A stretch of DNA of 64,000 bases from Bradyrhizobium nitroreducens (lineage in GTDB: Bacteria > Pseudomonadota > Alphaproteobacteria > Rhizobiales > Xanthobacteraceae): the NCBI RefSeq assembly GCF_002776695.1, contig NZ_LFJC01000003.1:6201252-6265251 (forward strand), given 5' to 3'. Positions 16,076 through 24,137 of this stretch are shown here, piece after piece (position 1 is the first letter of the stretch; every line of letters starts with the position of its first letter). A model generated the notes under the pieces. That model saw nothing but the letters and a program-made list of their open reading frames with translations, was not told where the DNA came from and did no database searches. Both the position numbers and the translations under genes were made by a program.

Positions 16076-17512
16076 CTACATGTCCGCGTCGCCCTCGGGG
16101 CCGACGGACGCGATGCGCACCATGTTGGTGGTGCCGGGAATGCCGAGCGGAACGCCGGCGACGATGAGCACGCGCTGGCCGGCGCGGACGAAGCCGTCGC
16201 GGAACGCGATCTGGCCCGCTCGGCTCACCATGTCGTCCTGGTCGCGGGCATCTTCAGCCACCACGCAATGCACGCCCCAGACGACGGCAAGCCGCCGTCC
16301 TGCGGTGATGTTGGGCGTGATCGCCACGATCGGCGGCTTCGGCCGCTCGCGCGCCACGCGCACGGCGGTCGAGCCCGATGAGGTCCAGCAGATCAAGGCG
16401 GGCAGGTCCAAGGTCTCGGCGATCTGCCGCGCGGCGTCCGCGATGGCATCGCCCGCGGTGGCTTCCGGCGCCGGACGCTGCGCGGTGAGCACGGAACGAT
16501 AAATCGGGTCGCGCTCGACCTCCTCGCCGATGCGGTTCATGGTCGAGACCGCCTCGACCGGGAATTTGCCGGCCGCCGATTCCGCCGACAGCATGATGGC
16601 GTCGGCGCCCTCATAGACGGCGGTGGCGACGTCGGAGACTTCGGCGCGCGTCGGCACCGGCGACTGGATCATCGATTCCAGCATCTGCGTCGCGATCACC
16701 ACCGGCTTGCCGGCGCGGCGCGCCATCCGCGTCATTTGCTTCTGCAGGCTCGGCACGCGCTCCAGCGGCAGCTCGACGCCGAGGTCGCCGCGCGCCACCA
16801 TCAGCGCGTCGGAGGCCTCGATGATGTCGGCAAGGCGGTCGATCGCCTGCGGCTTCTCGATCTTGGCCATGACGGCGGCGCGGCCGCGGATCATCTTCTT
16901 GGCTTCGAGCACGTCGTCGGCGCGCTGCACGAAGGACAGCGCGATCCAGTCGACGCCGGTGACCAGCGCGGCCTCGAGGTCGGCGCGGTCCTTCGGCGTC
17001 ATGGCGGAGACCGGCAGGTCGGTGTCGGGCAGGCTGACGCCCTTGCGGTCGCTCATCTTGCCGCCGACCACGACACGCGTCACCGCGTGCTCCTTCGAGG
17101 TCTCCTCGGCGATCAGGCGCACCTTGCCGTCGTCGAGCAGCAGCGCGTGGCCGGGCCGCAGCGCGGCCAGGATCTCCGGATGCGGAAGATGGACGCGCGT
17201 GGCATCGCCGGGCGCCTTGTCGGAATCAAGCGTGAAGGTCTGGCCGTTCTGGAGTTGGACCGAGCCCTCGGCGAAGGCGCCGAGCCGGAGCTTCGGGCCC
17301 TGGAGGTCGACCAGGATGCCGATCGGCCGGCCGTAGCTCGACTCGACATTGCGGATCGTCGCCACCAGCTCCCGCATCTTGTCATGCGAGGTGTGGCTCA
17401 TGTTGATGCGAAACAGGTCGGCGCCGGCCTCGAACAGGCGGCGGATCATCGCGAGGTCTGAAGAGGCGGGTCCCAGGGTCGCGAGAATCTTGATACGGCG
17501 AAGACGCCTCAT
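16076..17512 (-). CDS. pyk: pyruvate kinase
   Basis: A 478-residue enzyme, full length for the family. It converts phosphoenolpyruvate and ADP to pyruvate and ATP in glycolysis. Visible motifs: KILATLGPASS and FRINMSH at the start, DLQGPKLRLG, the catalytic region MAKIEKPQAID followed by VARGDLGVELP, and MLSAESAAGKFPVEAV; a C-terminal domain follows from residue ~350. Its ATG overlaps the stop of the upstream DUF1036 gene (ATGA at 17509-17512), so the pair is translationally coupled, an arrangement I associate with related rhizobia. Confidence 0.97.
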   Translation of the reverse strand: MRRLRRIKILATLGPASSDLAMIRRLFEAGADLFRINMSHTSHDKMRELVATIRNVESSYGRPIGILVDLQGPKLRLGAFAEGSVQLQNGQTFTLDSDKAPGDATRVHLPHPEILAALRPGHALLLDDGKVRLIAEETSKEHAVTRVVVGGKMSDRKGVSLPDTDLPVSAMTPKDRADLEAALVTGVDWIALSFVQRADDVLEAKKMIRGRAAVMAKIEKPQAIDRLADIIEASDALMVARGDLGVELPLERVPSLQKQMTRMARRAGKPVVIATQMLESMIQSPVPTRAEVSDVATAVYEGADAIMLSAESAAGKFPVEAVSTMNRIGEEVERDPIYRSVLTAQRPAPEATAGDAIADAARQIAETLDLPALICWTSSGSTAVRVARERPKPPIVAITPNITAGRRLAVVWGVHCVVAEDARDQDDMVSRAGQIAFRDGFVRAGQRVLIVAGVPLGIPGTTNMVRIASVGPEGDADM

Positions 17513-18105
17513 GGCTTACTTCCAGACGGGGGCGGGGCGGCGGCTGGCGGGAGGCCAGGCGCGGCGGGGGGCGTACCACCGGGCGGGCCATTGGGCAAAC
17601 CCGGAACTCCGCCCGGACCAACCGGACCCGGCAGGCCAGGCACGCGCTGTTGCGCCGGCTGCTCGTTGGCGTCGGTCAGCTGCACCGTCCATGCCCGCTG
17701 CTCGCCGGTGTCGACCTCGAAATAGCCGGTCCGGTCGTAGCCGCGTGCGAGGCAGTCCTCGGTGCCGCGGATGGTGAACTCCTTGTCGCGCGAGCACATG
17801 AAGGCCTGCCCCGACCATTCCCCGCCGCGATCGTAGTCGATCGCGTAGATGTAATAGTATCGGGCGACCAGCGTTCCCCGCAGCAGGGTCTCGCAGGACC
17901 GCGAGGAGATGTTCCACCAGCCTTCGGTGGTCCAGCCCTCGGCGTCCTTGTAGCCGAGCGCAATGCCGACCCGGCTCGAAGTGTTGTTGCAGAGCCGGAA
18001 ATCGGCAGAAGCCGGGCTGCTGAAGAGGCACAGCCAGGCGATCACCAGCACCGGGACCAACCGGGCGAGCAGGCGAAGCGGGGGGCGGGGAGATTCGGCA
18101 ATCAT
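17509..18105 (-). CDS. DUF1036-domain exported protein
   Basis: A 198-residue protein with a signal peptide (hydrophobic VLVIAWLCLFSSPASA) and a DUF1036 domain at ~35-145 starting FRLCNNTSSRVGIALGYKD and containing WWNISSRSCETLL, CSRDKEFTIRG and GYFEVDTGEQ. The last ~50 residues are a Pro/Gly-rich tail. It probably acts in the periplasm; the domain has no established biochemical role that I know. It overlaps pyk by four bases and is the first gene of that pair. The intergenic region upstream is shared with the divergent DUF1244 gene. Confidence 0.9.
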   Translation of the reverse strand: MIAESPRPPLRLLARLVPVLVIAWLCLFSSPASADFRLCNNTSSRVGIALGYKDAEGWTTEGWWNISSRSCETLLRGTLVARYYYIYAIDYDRGGEWSGQAFMCSRDKEFTIRGTEDCLARGYDRTGYFEVDTGEQRAWTVQLTDANEQPAQQRVPGLPGPVGPGGVPGLPNGPPGGTPPAAPGLPPAAAPPPSGSKP

Positions 18106-18299
18106 TGTCGCGGTAGCTATACCAGATCATTGACGATTTGGCGTAGGCCCGGGAACCACCCCGGAGGGGGCAACGCCGGCTTGGGCCGGTTTGCGCCGGG
18201 ATATGGCAAAATCTGTGACAGAGCCCACCTGATCCCGTAAGGGTGACCCCGACGGGTCAGGCCCAAGGAGACTCCAAGGGGATACCGAGGGATACAACC

Positions 18300-18611
18300 A
18301 TGGCAATCGACGACAAGACCAGAACCGAGCTCGAGGCGGCCGCTTTTCGGCGTCTGGTCGAACATCTGAAGACCCGGACCGATGTCCAGAACATCGATCT
18401 GATGAACCTGGCGGGCTTCTGCCGCAACTGCCTGTCCAACTGGCTCAAGGAAGCCGCCGACGCGCAAGGCGCGGCCCTGAGCAAGGACGAGAGCCGGGAG
18501 GCGGTCTACGGCATGCCCTATGAGACCTGGAAAGTGAAGTACCAGGGCACGGCGACGCCCGAGCAGATCGAGACGATGAAGAAGGTTCATCCCCACGACC
18601 ACGGGCATTGA
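18300..18611 (+). CDS. DUF1244-family protein
   Basis: A 103-residue cytoplasmic protein of the DUF1244 family (compact helical fold, common in alpha- and gammaproteobacteria). FRRLVEHLKTRTDVQNIDLM and GFCRNCLSNWL, with its CxxC-like cysteine pair, and YGMPYETWKVKYQ are the family signatures; the tail HPHDHGH is His-rich and might bind metal. GAGGGA about 8 bases before ATG 18300 fixes the start; the frame upstream to 18243 lacks a site. Role unknown. Confidence 0.93.
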   Translation: MAIDDKTRTELEAAAFRRLVEHLKTRTDVQNIDLMNLAGFCRNCLSNWLKEAADAQGAALSKDESREAVYGMPYETWKVKYQGTATPEQIETMKKVHPHDHGH

Positions 18612-18801
18612 GTTCGCGCCGGCCCTGAGTCGCATCACACAACAGCTTTCTTCGCCCCGCCTCAGGAAGGTGTGGGCGCGCTGTGGACGAGCAAGATGCT
18701 GCCTTGAACGCAGTCGGCGCCAACCCTAAGGGTTCTAGCCAGCACGCGCGGTGAGGATGCCGGCGTCACCTCGTTTTGCCAGTTCCATTTGGAGTACCAA
18801 G

Positions 18802-19074
18802 ATGGCCACCACCGCCGCCGTCCGCGACGACGAGCCCGCGACGAAATTTGCCAAGGACCAGCTCAAATCCATCATCGAGCGCATCGAGCGGCTGGAGGAA
18901 GAGAAGAAGGCGATCTCCGACGACATTCGCGACGTCTACGCCGAGAGCAAGGGCAACGGCTATGACGTCAAGGCGCTGCGCACCATCGTGCGCCTGCGCA
19001 AGCAGGACCCCAACGAGCGCGCCGAGGCCGAGACGATTCTCGATACCTACATGCAGGCGCTGGGGATGATCTGA
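18802..19074 (+). CDS. UPF0335/DUF2312-family protein
   Basis: A 90-residue mostly helical protein with the family core LKSIIERIERLEEEKKAISD, DIRDVYAESKGNGYDVKALR and IVRLRKQDPNERAE. It is widely conserved in alphaproteobacteria and predicted cytoplasmic. It has been compared with GapR, the Caulobacter DNA-binding protein of this family, which binds overtwisted AT-rich DNA ahead of replication; whether this copy has that role is inference. GGAG at 18791-18794 precedes ATG 18802 by 7 bases. Confidence 0.93.
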   Translation: MATTAAVRDDEPATKFAKDQLKSIIERIERLEEEKKAISDDIRDVYAESKGNGYDVKALRTIVRLRKQDPNERAEAETILDTYMQALGMI

Positions 19075-19102
19075 GGCGCCGCGCCTCAGGCATTGCCGCC
19101 GT

Positions 19103-19180
19103 AACCCGGATCAAGCGCAGCGAAGTCCGGGTTCTTGCTGCAGGGAAGCTTCCCCGGATTACGCTTCCGCTCCATCCGGG
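19103..19180. repeat. pair of dispersed palindromic (BIME/REP-like) repeat units
   Basis: Two imperfect inverted units lie between two plus-strand genes. Unit 1 has arms AACCCGGA (19103-19110) and TCCGGGTT (19126-19133); unit 2 has CCCGGAT (19153-19159) and ATCCGGG (19174-19180) around TACGCTTCCGCTCC. I recognise the CCCGGATTACGCTTC-CTCCATCCGGG core as a common intergenic repeat in Bradyrhizobium-type genomes. Confidence 0.8.
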
Positions 19181-19224
19181 CTACAACCGGCGATGTTGCA
19201 CTTGGTCTGTGAACGGAGACCGCC

Positions 19225-19665
19225 GTGACCGCGCCGCCGCTGCCGCGCGAGGTGAGCCGTGCCCTCGGTGCGCTACCCGCGCCGATCGGCAAGCGGCTGC
19301 TCCAGGTGCGTTCGCTGGTCTTCGCGACGGCTGCGGCACACGAGGAGGCCGGCCGGCTCACCGAGACCCTGAAATGGGGCGAGCCGGCCTATCTGACCGC
19401 CGAGACAGGCAGCGGTTCGACGATCCGGCTTGGACGTCTGAAGGATTCCAACCACGCCGCCATTCTCTTCAACTGCAAGACGACGTTGGTCGACGATTTT
19501 CGCGAGCGCTTTCCCGATCAGTTTGAATACCGGCAGACCCGGGCATTGCTGTTGCCGGTGACGGGCAAGCTGCCGAAGCTGGAGCTATCGATCTGCCTGT
19601 CGCTGGCGCTGACGTACCATCTCGACCGGCGGGGGAAGAAGCCGCGGTACGGGCTACGAGACTGA
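19225..19665 (+). CDS. DUF1801-domain protein
   Basis: A 146-residue cytoplasmic protein of the DUF1801/YdhG-like family. The marker is TLKWGEPAYL at about residues 48-57, followed by STIRLGRLKDSN and a hydrophobic ILFNCKTTLV strand. The start is GTG 19225, with an ACGGAGA-like site 9 bases upstream. Biochemical role unknown. It follows the palindromic repeat pair and converges on the DUF882 gene. Confidence 0.88.
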   Translation: MTAPPLPREVSRALGALPAPIGKRLLQVRSLVFATAAAHEEAGRLTETLKWGEPAYLTAETGSGSTIRLGRLKDSNHAAILFNCKTTLVDDFRERFPDQFEYRQTRALLLPVTGKLPKLELSICLSLALTYHLDRRGKKPRYGLRD

Positions 19666-19688
19666 ATACTGGGAGATAGCCGCGTCTA

Positions 19689-21299
19689 TCAGCGCAGCGC
19701 GGCGGTGCGGACGACGAACGACGTTGTCTGGAGCTTTGCGGTCGCACTGCCCGAGAAACTGTCGCAGGACAGGCCTTGCATCGGGTCATCGGCAAAGCCC
19801 ATCGCGACCACGCTGTGCGGCTTGACGAAATAGCCACGCAGCGCCGCGGTATCGAGCTCGCCCATCAGCGTGACCGACATCGCGCGGCTGGCGCTCGGCG
19901 ACAGCATCACGATCTTGAGCCAGACGCTCTCGCCCTTCGCGGCGGAGAGGCGGGTCGCGGTCGCGACCATCCCGTCGATGCTCTTGCCGACCACCGTGTT
20001 GATCTCGGTCGCCTGGGCGACGTTGCGGGGGCGGGCGGACCGCGGGATCGGCGCCGAGGCGGCGACGACATTGGCCCGGTCGACCGGGGAGGCGGCCGGC
20101 GCGAAAGCCAGCGCCTGGAGCGCCGCGTTGGACACGCTGGCGGTTGGTTGCGGATCGGTGGCGGCGGCAAGGGCCTGGCGGGCCTTCAGCGCCGCGATTT
20201 GCGCCGGCGTCGCCTGCTGCGGTGTGGCGGGGACGTCATCCCAGAAGCCGCGGGCATTGATGATGTCGGCCGGGGTCTCCGGCTTGCTGCCGGCCGCGGG
20301 CTTGTCAGCCACCGGCGCGGGCTTCGGCTTGGGCGGCGCGACGAGCTGAGCATCGGCCGAGGCGAGCTGGATCGTATTGGCGATCTGCGGCTTGGCACGG
20401 GGCGTCGGTACCGGTTCGGCGGGCTTGGCTGCGGCTGCGACGACGGTCGGCGCCGCCGGCTTCGCGGCAGGCGCAGGCGCGCCCTCGTCATCCTCGTCGC
20501 TGCTGGCGGCCGGCGCGGCCGACTTGCCCTTGAACAGCGCGGCAAAGAAATTCGGCTTGCTGCCGGCATCGTCGCCGCTGCCGCGTCGCTCGATCTCGGC
20601 CTTGGCGACCTCATAGCCCTTCAGCGGCACGCCGTCGGTCGGCAGATGCACCGTCTTGCCGTCCGGGAAGACGCGGGCGAGCTGGTCATGCGTCATGCGC
20701 GGCCAATGCCGGATGCTGCCGGTGTCCAGGTGCACGAAGGGCGAGCCCGAGGTCGGATAGAAGCCGACGCCGCCGCGCTGCAGGCGCAGGCCGGCGAAGC
20801 GGATCTGCTCCAGCGCCACGCCCGGAATGTAGAAGTCCATCGCATGTCCCAGCATGTGCTGGCTGAAGCGCGCCACCCCGGAGGAGCGGCGGCGAAGCAT
20901 GGCGTTGGTGGCGGGGGAGCGGTAGGAGGAGATGATCTGGATCGGCTGCTTGCCGTCGACGTCGCGATAGACTTCCCAGAGGATGTCGAAGAGGCGACGG
21001 TCCATGACCGTCTCGTCCTGGGTGCGCCAGTCGCGCAGGAAGTGGTTGAGCTGCTTCAGCGCCCCCTCGTCGTAGCGGCCATCGCGCTTGAAGGTGACGA
21101 TGAGGTCTTCGCCGGAATGGGTGTGGTGGAAGGAAAGCGTCTTGGTCTCGTTCAGCGCGGCGGCGTTATGAACCGAGCCGGCGGCAGCCAGCAGCAATGC
21201 GGCAGCGAGGCCGATCCTGGATCCGACCTTCACTCCCGCATGGGACAACGACAGCACAGCGAATTGGCGTGCGAGACCAGTCAGCACGTATGAGCCCAC
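19689..21299 (-). CDS. DUF882 (M15-like) exported peptidase-related protein
   Basis: A 536-residue protein. A signal peptide (GLAAALLLAAAGSVHNAAA) lies about 28-48 residues in. The DUF882/M15-type domain at ~50-215 shows SSYRSPATNAMLRR, FSQHMLGHAMDFYIPG and FVHLDTG: the His/Asp/His set expected for a zinc D,D-peptidase of the M15 group. The remaining ~300 residues are Ala/Pro/Lys-rich and probably disordered, ending in a small ordered stretch. GTG 21299 is the longest start; the true one may be a few codons in. It follows the L,D-transpeptidase gene on the same strand, a pairing that suggests a joint role in peptidoglycan remodelling. Confidence 0.88.
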   Translation of the reverse strand: MGSYVLTGLARQFAVLSLSHAGVKVGSRIGLAAALLLAAAGSVHNAAALNETKTLSFHHTHSGEDLIVTFKRDGRYDEGALKQLNHFLRDWRTQDETVMDRRLFDILWEVYRDVDGKQPIQIISSYRSPATNAMLRRRSSGVARFSQHMLGHAMDFYIPGVALEQIRFAGLRLQRGGVGFYPTSGSPFVHLDTGSIRHWPRMTHDQLARVFPDGKTVHLPTDGVPLKGYEVAKAEIERRGSGDDAGSKPNFFAALFKGKSAAPAASSDEDDEGAPAPAAKPAAPTVVAAAAKPAEPVPTPRAKPQIANTIQLASADAQLVAPPKPKPAPVADKPAAGSKPETPADIINARGFWDDVPATPQQATPAQIAALKARQALAAATDPQPTASVSNAALQALAFAPAASPVDRANVVAASAPIPRSARPRNVAQATEINTVVGKSIDGMVATATRLSAAKGESVWLKIVMLSPSASRAMSVTLMGELDTAALRGYFVKPHSVVAMGFADDPMQGLSCDSFSGSATAKLQTTSFVVRTAALR

Positions 21300-21499
21300 C
21301 CAGTCGACCAGCGTTCAAAATGGACTCTCCCGCCAACCCCGTTAGCGCGCGAAAGAGGATGAACGCTTTCTTAAAGCGAGAAGGTTAATTCGAGGTTGAC
21401 CTTCCCGCCCCCAAACCAAGTCAGAATACAATCCTAACCGGTTGACTGTGGCAAAAAAACGCCCGCTGCCCGGGCCCAGGTAGACAATGGTTAACGTTA

Positions 21500-21528
21500 A
21501 ACGGCCCCATCCAGGGGACGGGGCCGTT
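21500..21528 (-). terminator. candidate terminator of the L,D-transpeptidase gene
   Basis: AACGGCCCC / GGGGCCGTT form a perfect 9-bp stem with an 11-base loop, 40 bases after the transpeptidase stop. On the minus strand TTTAACGTTAACC follows, a short U-rich start; the plus strand gives TTGATTTTG. Confidence 0.6.
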
Positions 21529-21567
21529 GATTTTGTTTCAGAATTCGCAAAGCGGGCCGCTTGAGGC

Positions 21568-23790
21568 TTAACGGGTGAACACCCGCTGCTGTTGCGGCCG
21601 GCGGCCGACCGGGGCCGGCGGCGGGGTGGGCGCCCCGAACAGCCGTTCGAAGAAGTTCGGACCGGACGAGCCGAAGCCGCCGCCATTGTTGGCTACCGCA
21701 ACGCCCGAGGGCAGGGTCGTTGCCGGGCGCGAATAGCTCGGCTGCGAGTGCGCAACGACGGCCTCGAGATCCTTGCCGCGGTTGTTCTTCAGGATGTTGA
21801 TCATGGTCGCGTCGCGGCCATAGACGTCCTTGCGGAATTGCAGCTTGCCGGCGTCGTCCACGAAGGCGGTCTGATAGGTGATGTTGACCGGGATCGGAGT
21901 CGGGAATTTCAGGTCGATCTCGCTCTTGCCGTACATGCTGCGCACGCGCTCAGGCGTGTACTTATCGTTCGGCATGGCGATGTTGAGCAGCACGGACGCA
22001 TATTGATCCGGATTTTGCACGCGCATGCAGCCATGGCTGAAGGCGCGATCTTCCCTGGCGAACAGGTTCTTGTCCGGCGTGTCGTGCTGATAGACCAGGA
22101 ACTTGTTCGGGAAGTTGAAGCGGATGCGGCCGAGCGCGTTGGCCTCGCCGGGCGGCTGCGAGATGTGCACCGAGCCGTCACGGTTCTGTTCGAGCTTGAG
22201 GCCCATGCGCTGGAGCACGGTCGGATCCTGCTGCAGCGCCGGCAGGTATTCGTTGTAGACGATCGACGGCGGCACGTTCCAGGTCGGGTTGACCGTGATG
22301 TACTTCATCGTCTCGGTCAGCAGCGGGGTCGCATGCGTGCCCGGCTTGCCGGTGACGACGCGGGTGGTCCAGACCTGCTGGCCGCGCTGCATCACCTTCA
22401 GCGTGTAGTCGGGAATGTTGAGGATGACATAGGCATCGCCCAGCGCGGGCGCACCGAGGTCGCGCGGCAGCCAGCGCCAGCGCTCCATGTTGACCAGCAC
22501 CACGTCGATCTGCTTGTCGCGCTTCGGGGTGTTGAGCGCCTTGACCGTCTTGTCGTCGAGGATGCCGGTCGCCTTCATCTCGGCGCCGCTCTGGAATTTT
22601 CGCACGGCGTCGGCGACCGCTGCGTCATAGCGGGTGTCGCTGGCGTTCTCGGCAAGGCCGAGCTTGGCGCGGAGCTGCGGCACGCGCGGATCTTCCACCA
22701 CGATCTCAGCCTGCTTCTTGGTCGCCGGGGTGTATTTGAGCGACGGGCCGTCGGCGATCTCGATCACCGGGCCGTTGCCCTGACCGCGCAGCTCCGCGAG
22801 CTTGGCCTTCAGCTCCTTGTAGAGCTTGTGCGGCGGATTGTAGCTGTCGAGCGCAGCGGAGGCGTCGGTCGCGGTGGTGATCTTGGCGAGCACTTCGTTC
22901 GGGTCGACCGGATGCTCCGGATAGAGGATGTCTCCAGAGACCTGCGACCAATGCATGCGGCCGCTCTGGGCCTGGCGCGCATAGTCGAACATGCTGGCGG
23001 TGAGCTTCAGCTCGGCATCGGCGAGCGCATCGGGTGTGGTGGCGCTGGCGAAATCCGGCACCGCATAGTCGGCGGGGTTGAGGCCGTCGGAAGCCGCGTC
23101 CTTCAGCCGGGCGATGACGCCCTTGGCCGCGGCGGTCAGGCTGCCGCCCTGGGTCCAGACCGGCGCGAAGTCGCGTGCGCCGTAAAATTTCTCGATCGCC
23201 GCGCGCTCGTTCTTGCGGTCGAAATAGCGCGACGTCTTGGCGCCGATCATGTCCTTGAGCTTGTCGGCGACCGGCTGGTCCGCGGCGGGAACGTTGCTCG
23301 CGGCCTTCACCGGCTCGGCGGCCGGAGCCGCAGCGGGGGCCGCAGGCGCGGCGGGCGTCGCCGTCGCTGTATCGGCCTTGGCGGGCTCGGTCTTGGCAGG
23401 TTCGGTCTTGGCAGGCTCGGTCTTGGCAGGCTCGGTCTTGGCCGTTTCGCTCTTCGGCGTCTCGGTGGCAGGCGTGGTGGCGACGTCGGAAGGCTTGGTC
23501 TCGACCTTGTTCGGGGCCGGTGCGGCGTCAGCCTTGACGGGCTCCTGCGCCGACACCTTGGCGGAGTCCTGCACCGTTGCGGTAGTGTCGAGCTTGATAT
23601 CGGCTGCGGTCGGGGGCGGGACGTTGGCCGGCTCGGGACGCGGGATCGCGGCTTCGATCGCGAGCTCGGCGGCGCTGCTGCGCGCCTGATCCTGCGCCAG
23701 GGCTGAGCTGGCCGACACCGTGAGGAAGGTTGCCGCGACCGTCATCAAGACACGGTCGAAGCCTGCACGGTGGTTCAAACAGTTCCGCAT
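21568..23790 (-). CDS. L,D-transpeptidase (YcbB/LdtD type)
   Basis: A 740-residue periplasmic enzyme that makes 3-3 cross-links in peptidoglycan. Layout: signal peptide 1-32 ending ASSALAQ; Ala/Lys/Thr/Glu/Pro-rich linker ~35-170 with tandem AKTEP units; scaffold domain ~175-360; peptidoglycan-binding domain ~370-430 (AVRKFQSGAEMKATGILDD); YkuD catalytic domain ~455-650 with the SHGCMRVQNP motif (nucleophile Cys near residue 588) and the upstream His in the same strand. The family is long in alphaproteobacteria, as here. ATG 23790 has GAGGGG 10 bases upstream, whereas the ATG at 23823 has none. The DUF882 gene follows on the same strand. Confidence 0.93.
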   Translation of the reverse strand: MRNCLNHRAGFDRVLMTVAATFLTVSASSALAQDQARSSAAELAIEAAIPRPEPANVPPPTAADIKLDTTATVQDSAKVSAQEPVKADAAPAPNKVETKPSDVATTPATETPKSETAKTEPAKTEPAKTEPAKTEPAKADTATATPAAPAAPAAAPAAEPVKAASNVPAADQPVADKLKDMIGAKTSRYFDRKNERAAIEKFYGARDFAPVWTQGGSLTAAAKGVIARLKDAASDGLNPADYAVPDFASATTPDALADAELKLTASMFDYARQAQSGRMHWSQVSGDILYPEHPVDPNEVLAKITTATDASAALDSYNPPHKLYKELKAKLAELRGQGNGPVIEIADGPSLKYTPATKKQAEIVVEDPRVPQLRAKLGLAENASDTRYDAAVADAVRKFQSGAEMKATGILDDKTVKALNTPKRDKQIDVVLVNMERWRWLPRDLGAPALGDAYVILNIPDYTLKVMQRGQQVWTTRVVTGKPGTHATPLLTETMKYITVNPTWNVPPSIVYNEYLPALQQDPTVLQRMGLKLEQNRDGSVHISQPPGEANALGRIRFNFPNKFLVYQHDTPDKNLFAREDRAFSHGCMRVQNPDQYASVLLNIAMPNDKYTPERVRSMYGKSEIDLKFPTPIPVNITYQTAFVDDAGKLQFRKDVYGRDATMINILKNNRGKDLEAVVAHSQPSYSRPATTLPSGVAVANNGGGFGSSGPNFFERLFGAPTPPPAPVGRRPQQQRVFTR

Positions 23791-23823
23791 TGTGTCGCAC
23801 CCCTCGGGTGAACTGTCCCTCAT

Positions 23824-24137
23824 GGAACAGCTTCGTTATCGCCTAATGAGCTTCGGCTAAATCGCGCCGGCCTCTCGAAAGTTGCACGCCTGCACGCAAC
23901 GATTCTGACGCAGACGATATACAGGCCCCGATTTTGCAGCCAGCGCTAACCGGGACAACTCACGCCAAACTGACTTCAAGGAGGCCTCTTGGCAACGGAT
24001 TGTGCGCTTGCCCCGCGCGCTTTTCCCTGTGTCTGTCACTTCCAAGTCACGGTTCAAGGCGCGGTCGAATTCTGTCGTCATGCGAACGGCTTACAGCCGG
24101 TCTGGCCTCGTCTCGCGAACCTCCGTTCGCATGAGGC
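23824..24137. other. intergenic region with a 12-bp inverted repeat
   Basis: A 314-base gap between two minus-strand genes. I see no convincing small gene. It must hold the promoter of the L,D-transpeptidase gene. The one notable structure is TCATGCGAACGG (24078-24089) and CCGTTCGCATGA (24123-24134), perfect 12-base arms just after the response-regulator stop. Confidence 0.55.

Noticed and set aside
21592..23706. Open plus-strand frame of 704 codons opposite the L,D-transpeptidase
   Set aside because: The minus strand carries the YkuD catalytic motif and signal peptide; the plus-strand product has no domain.
23857..24081. Possible 74-codon gene in the gap before the transpeptidase
   Set aside because: No ribosome site or recognisable feature, and the frame overlaps the 12-base inverted repeat and likely promoter.
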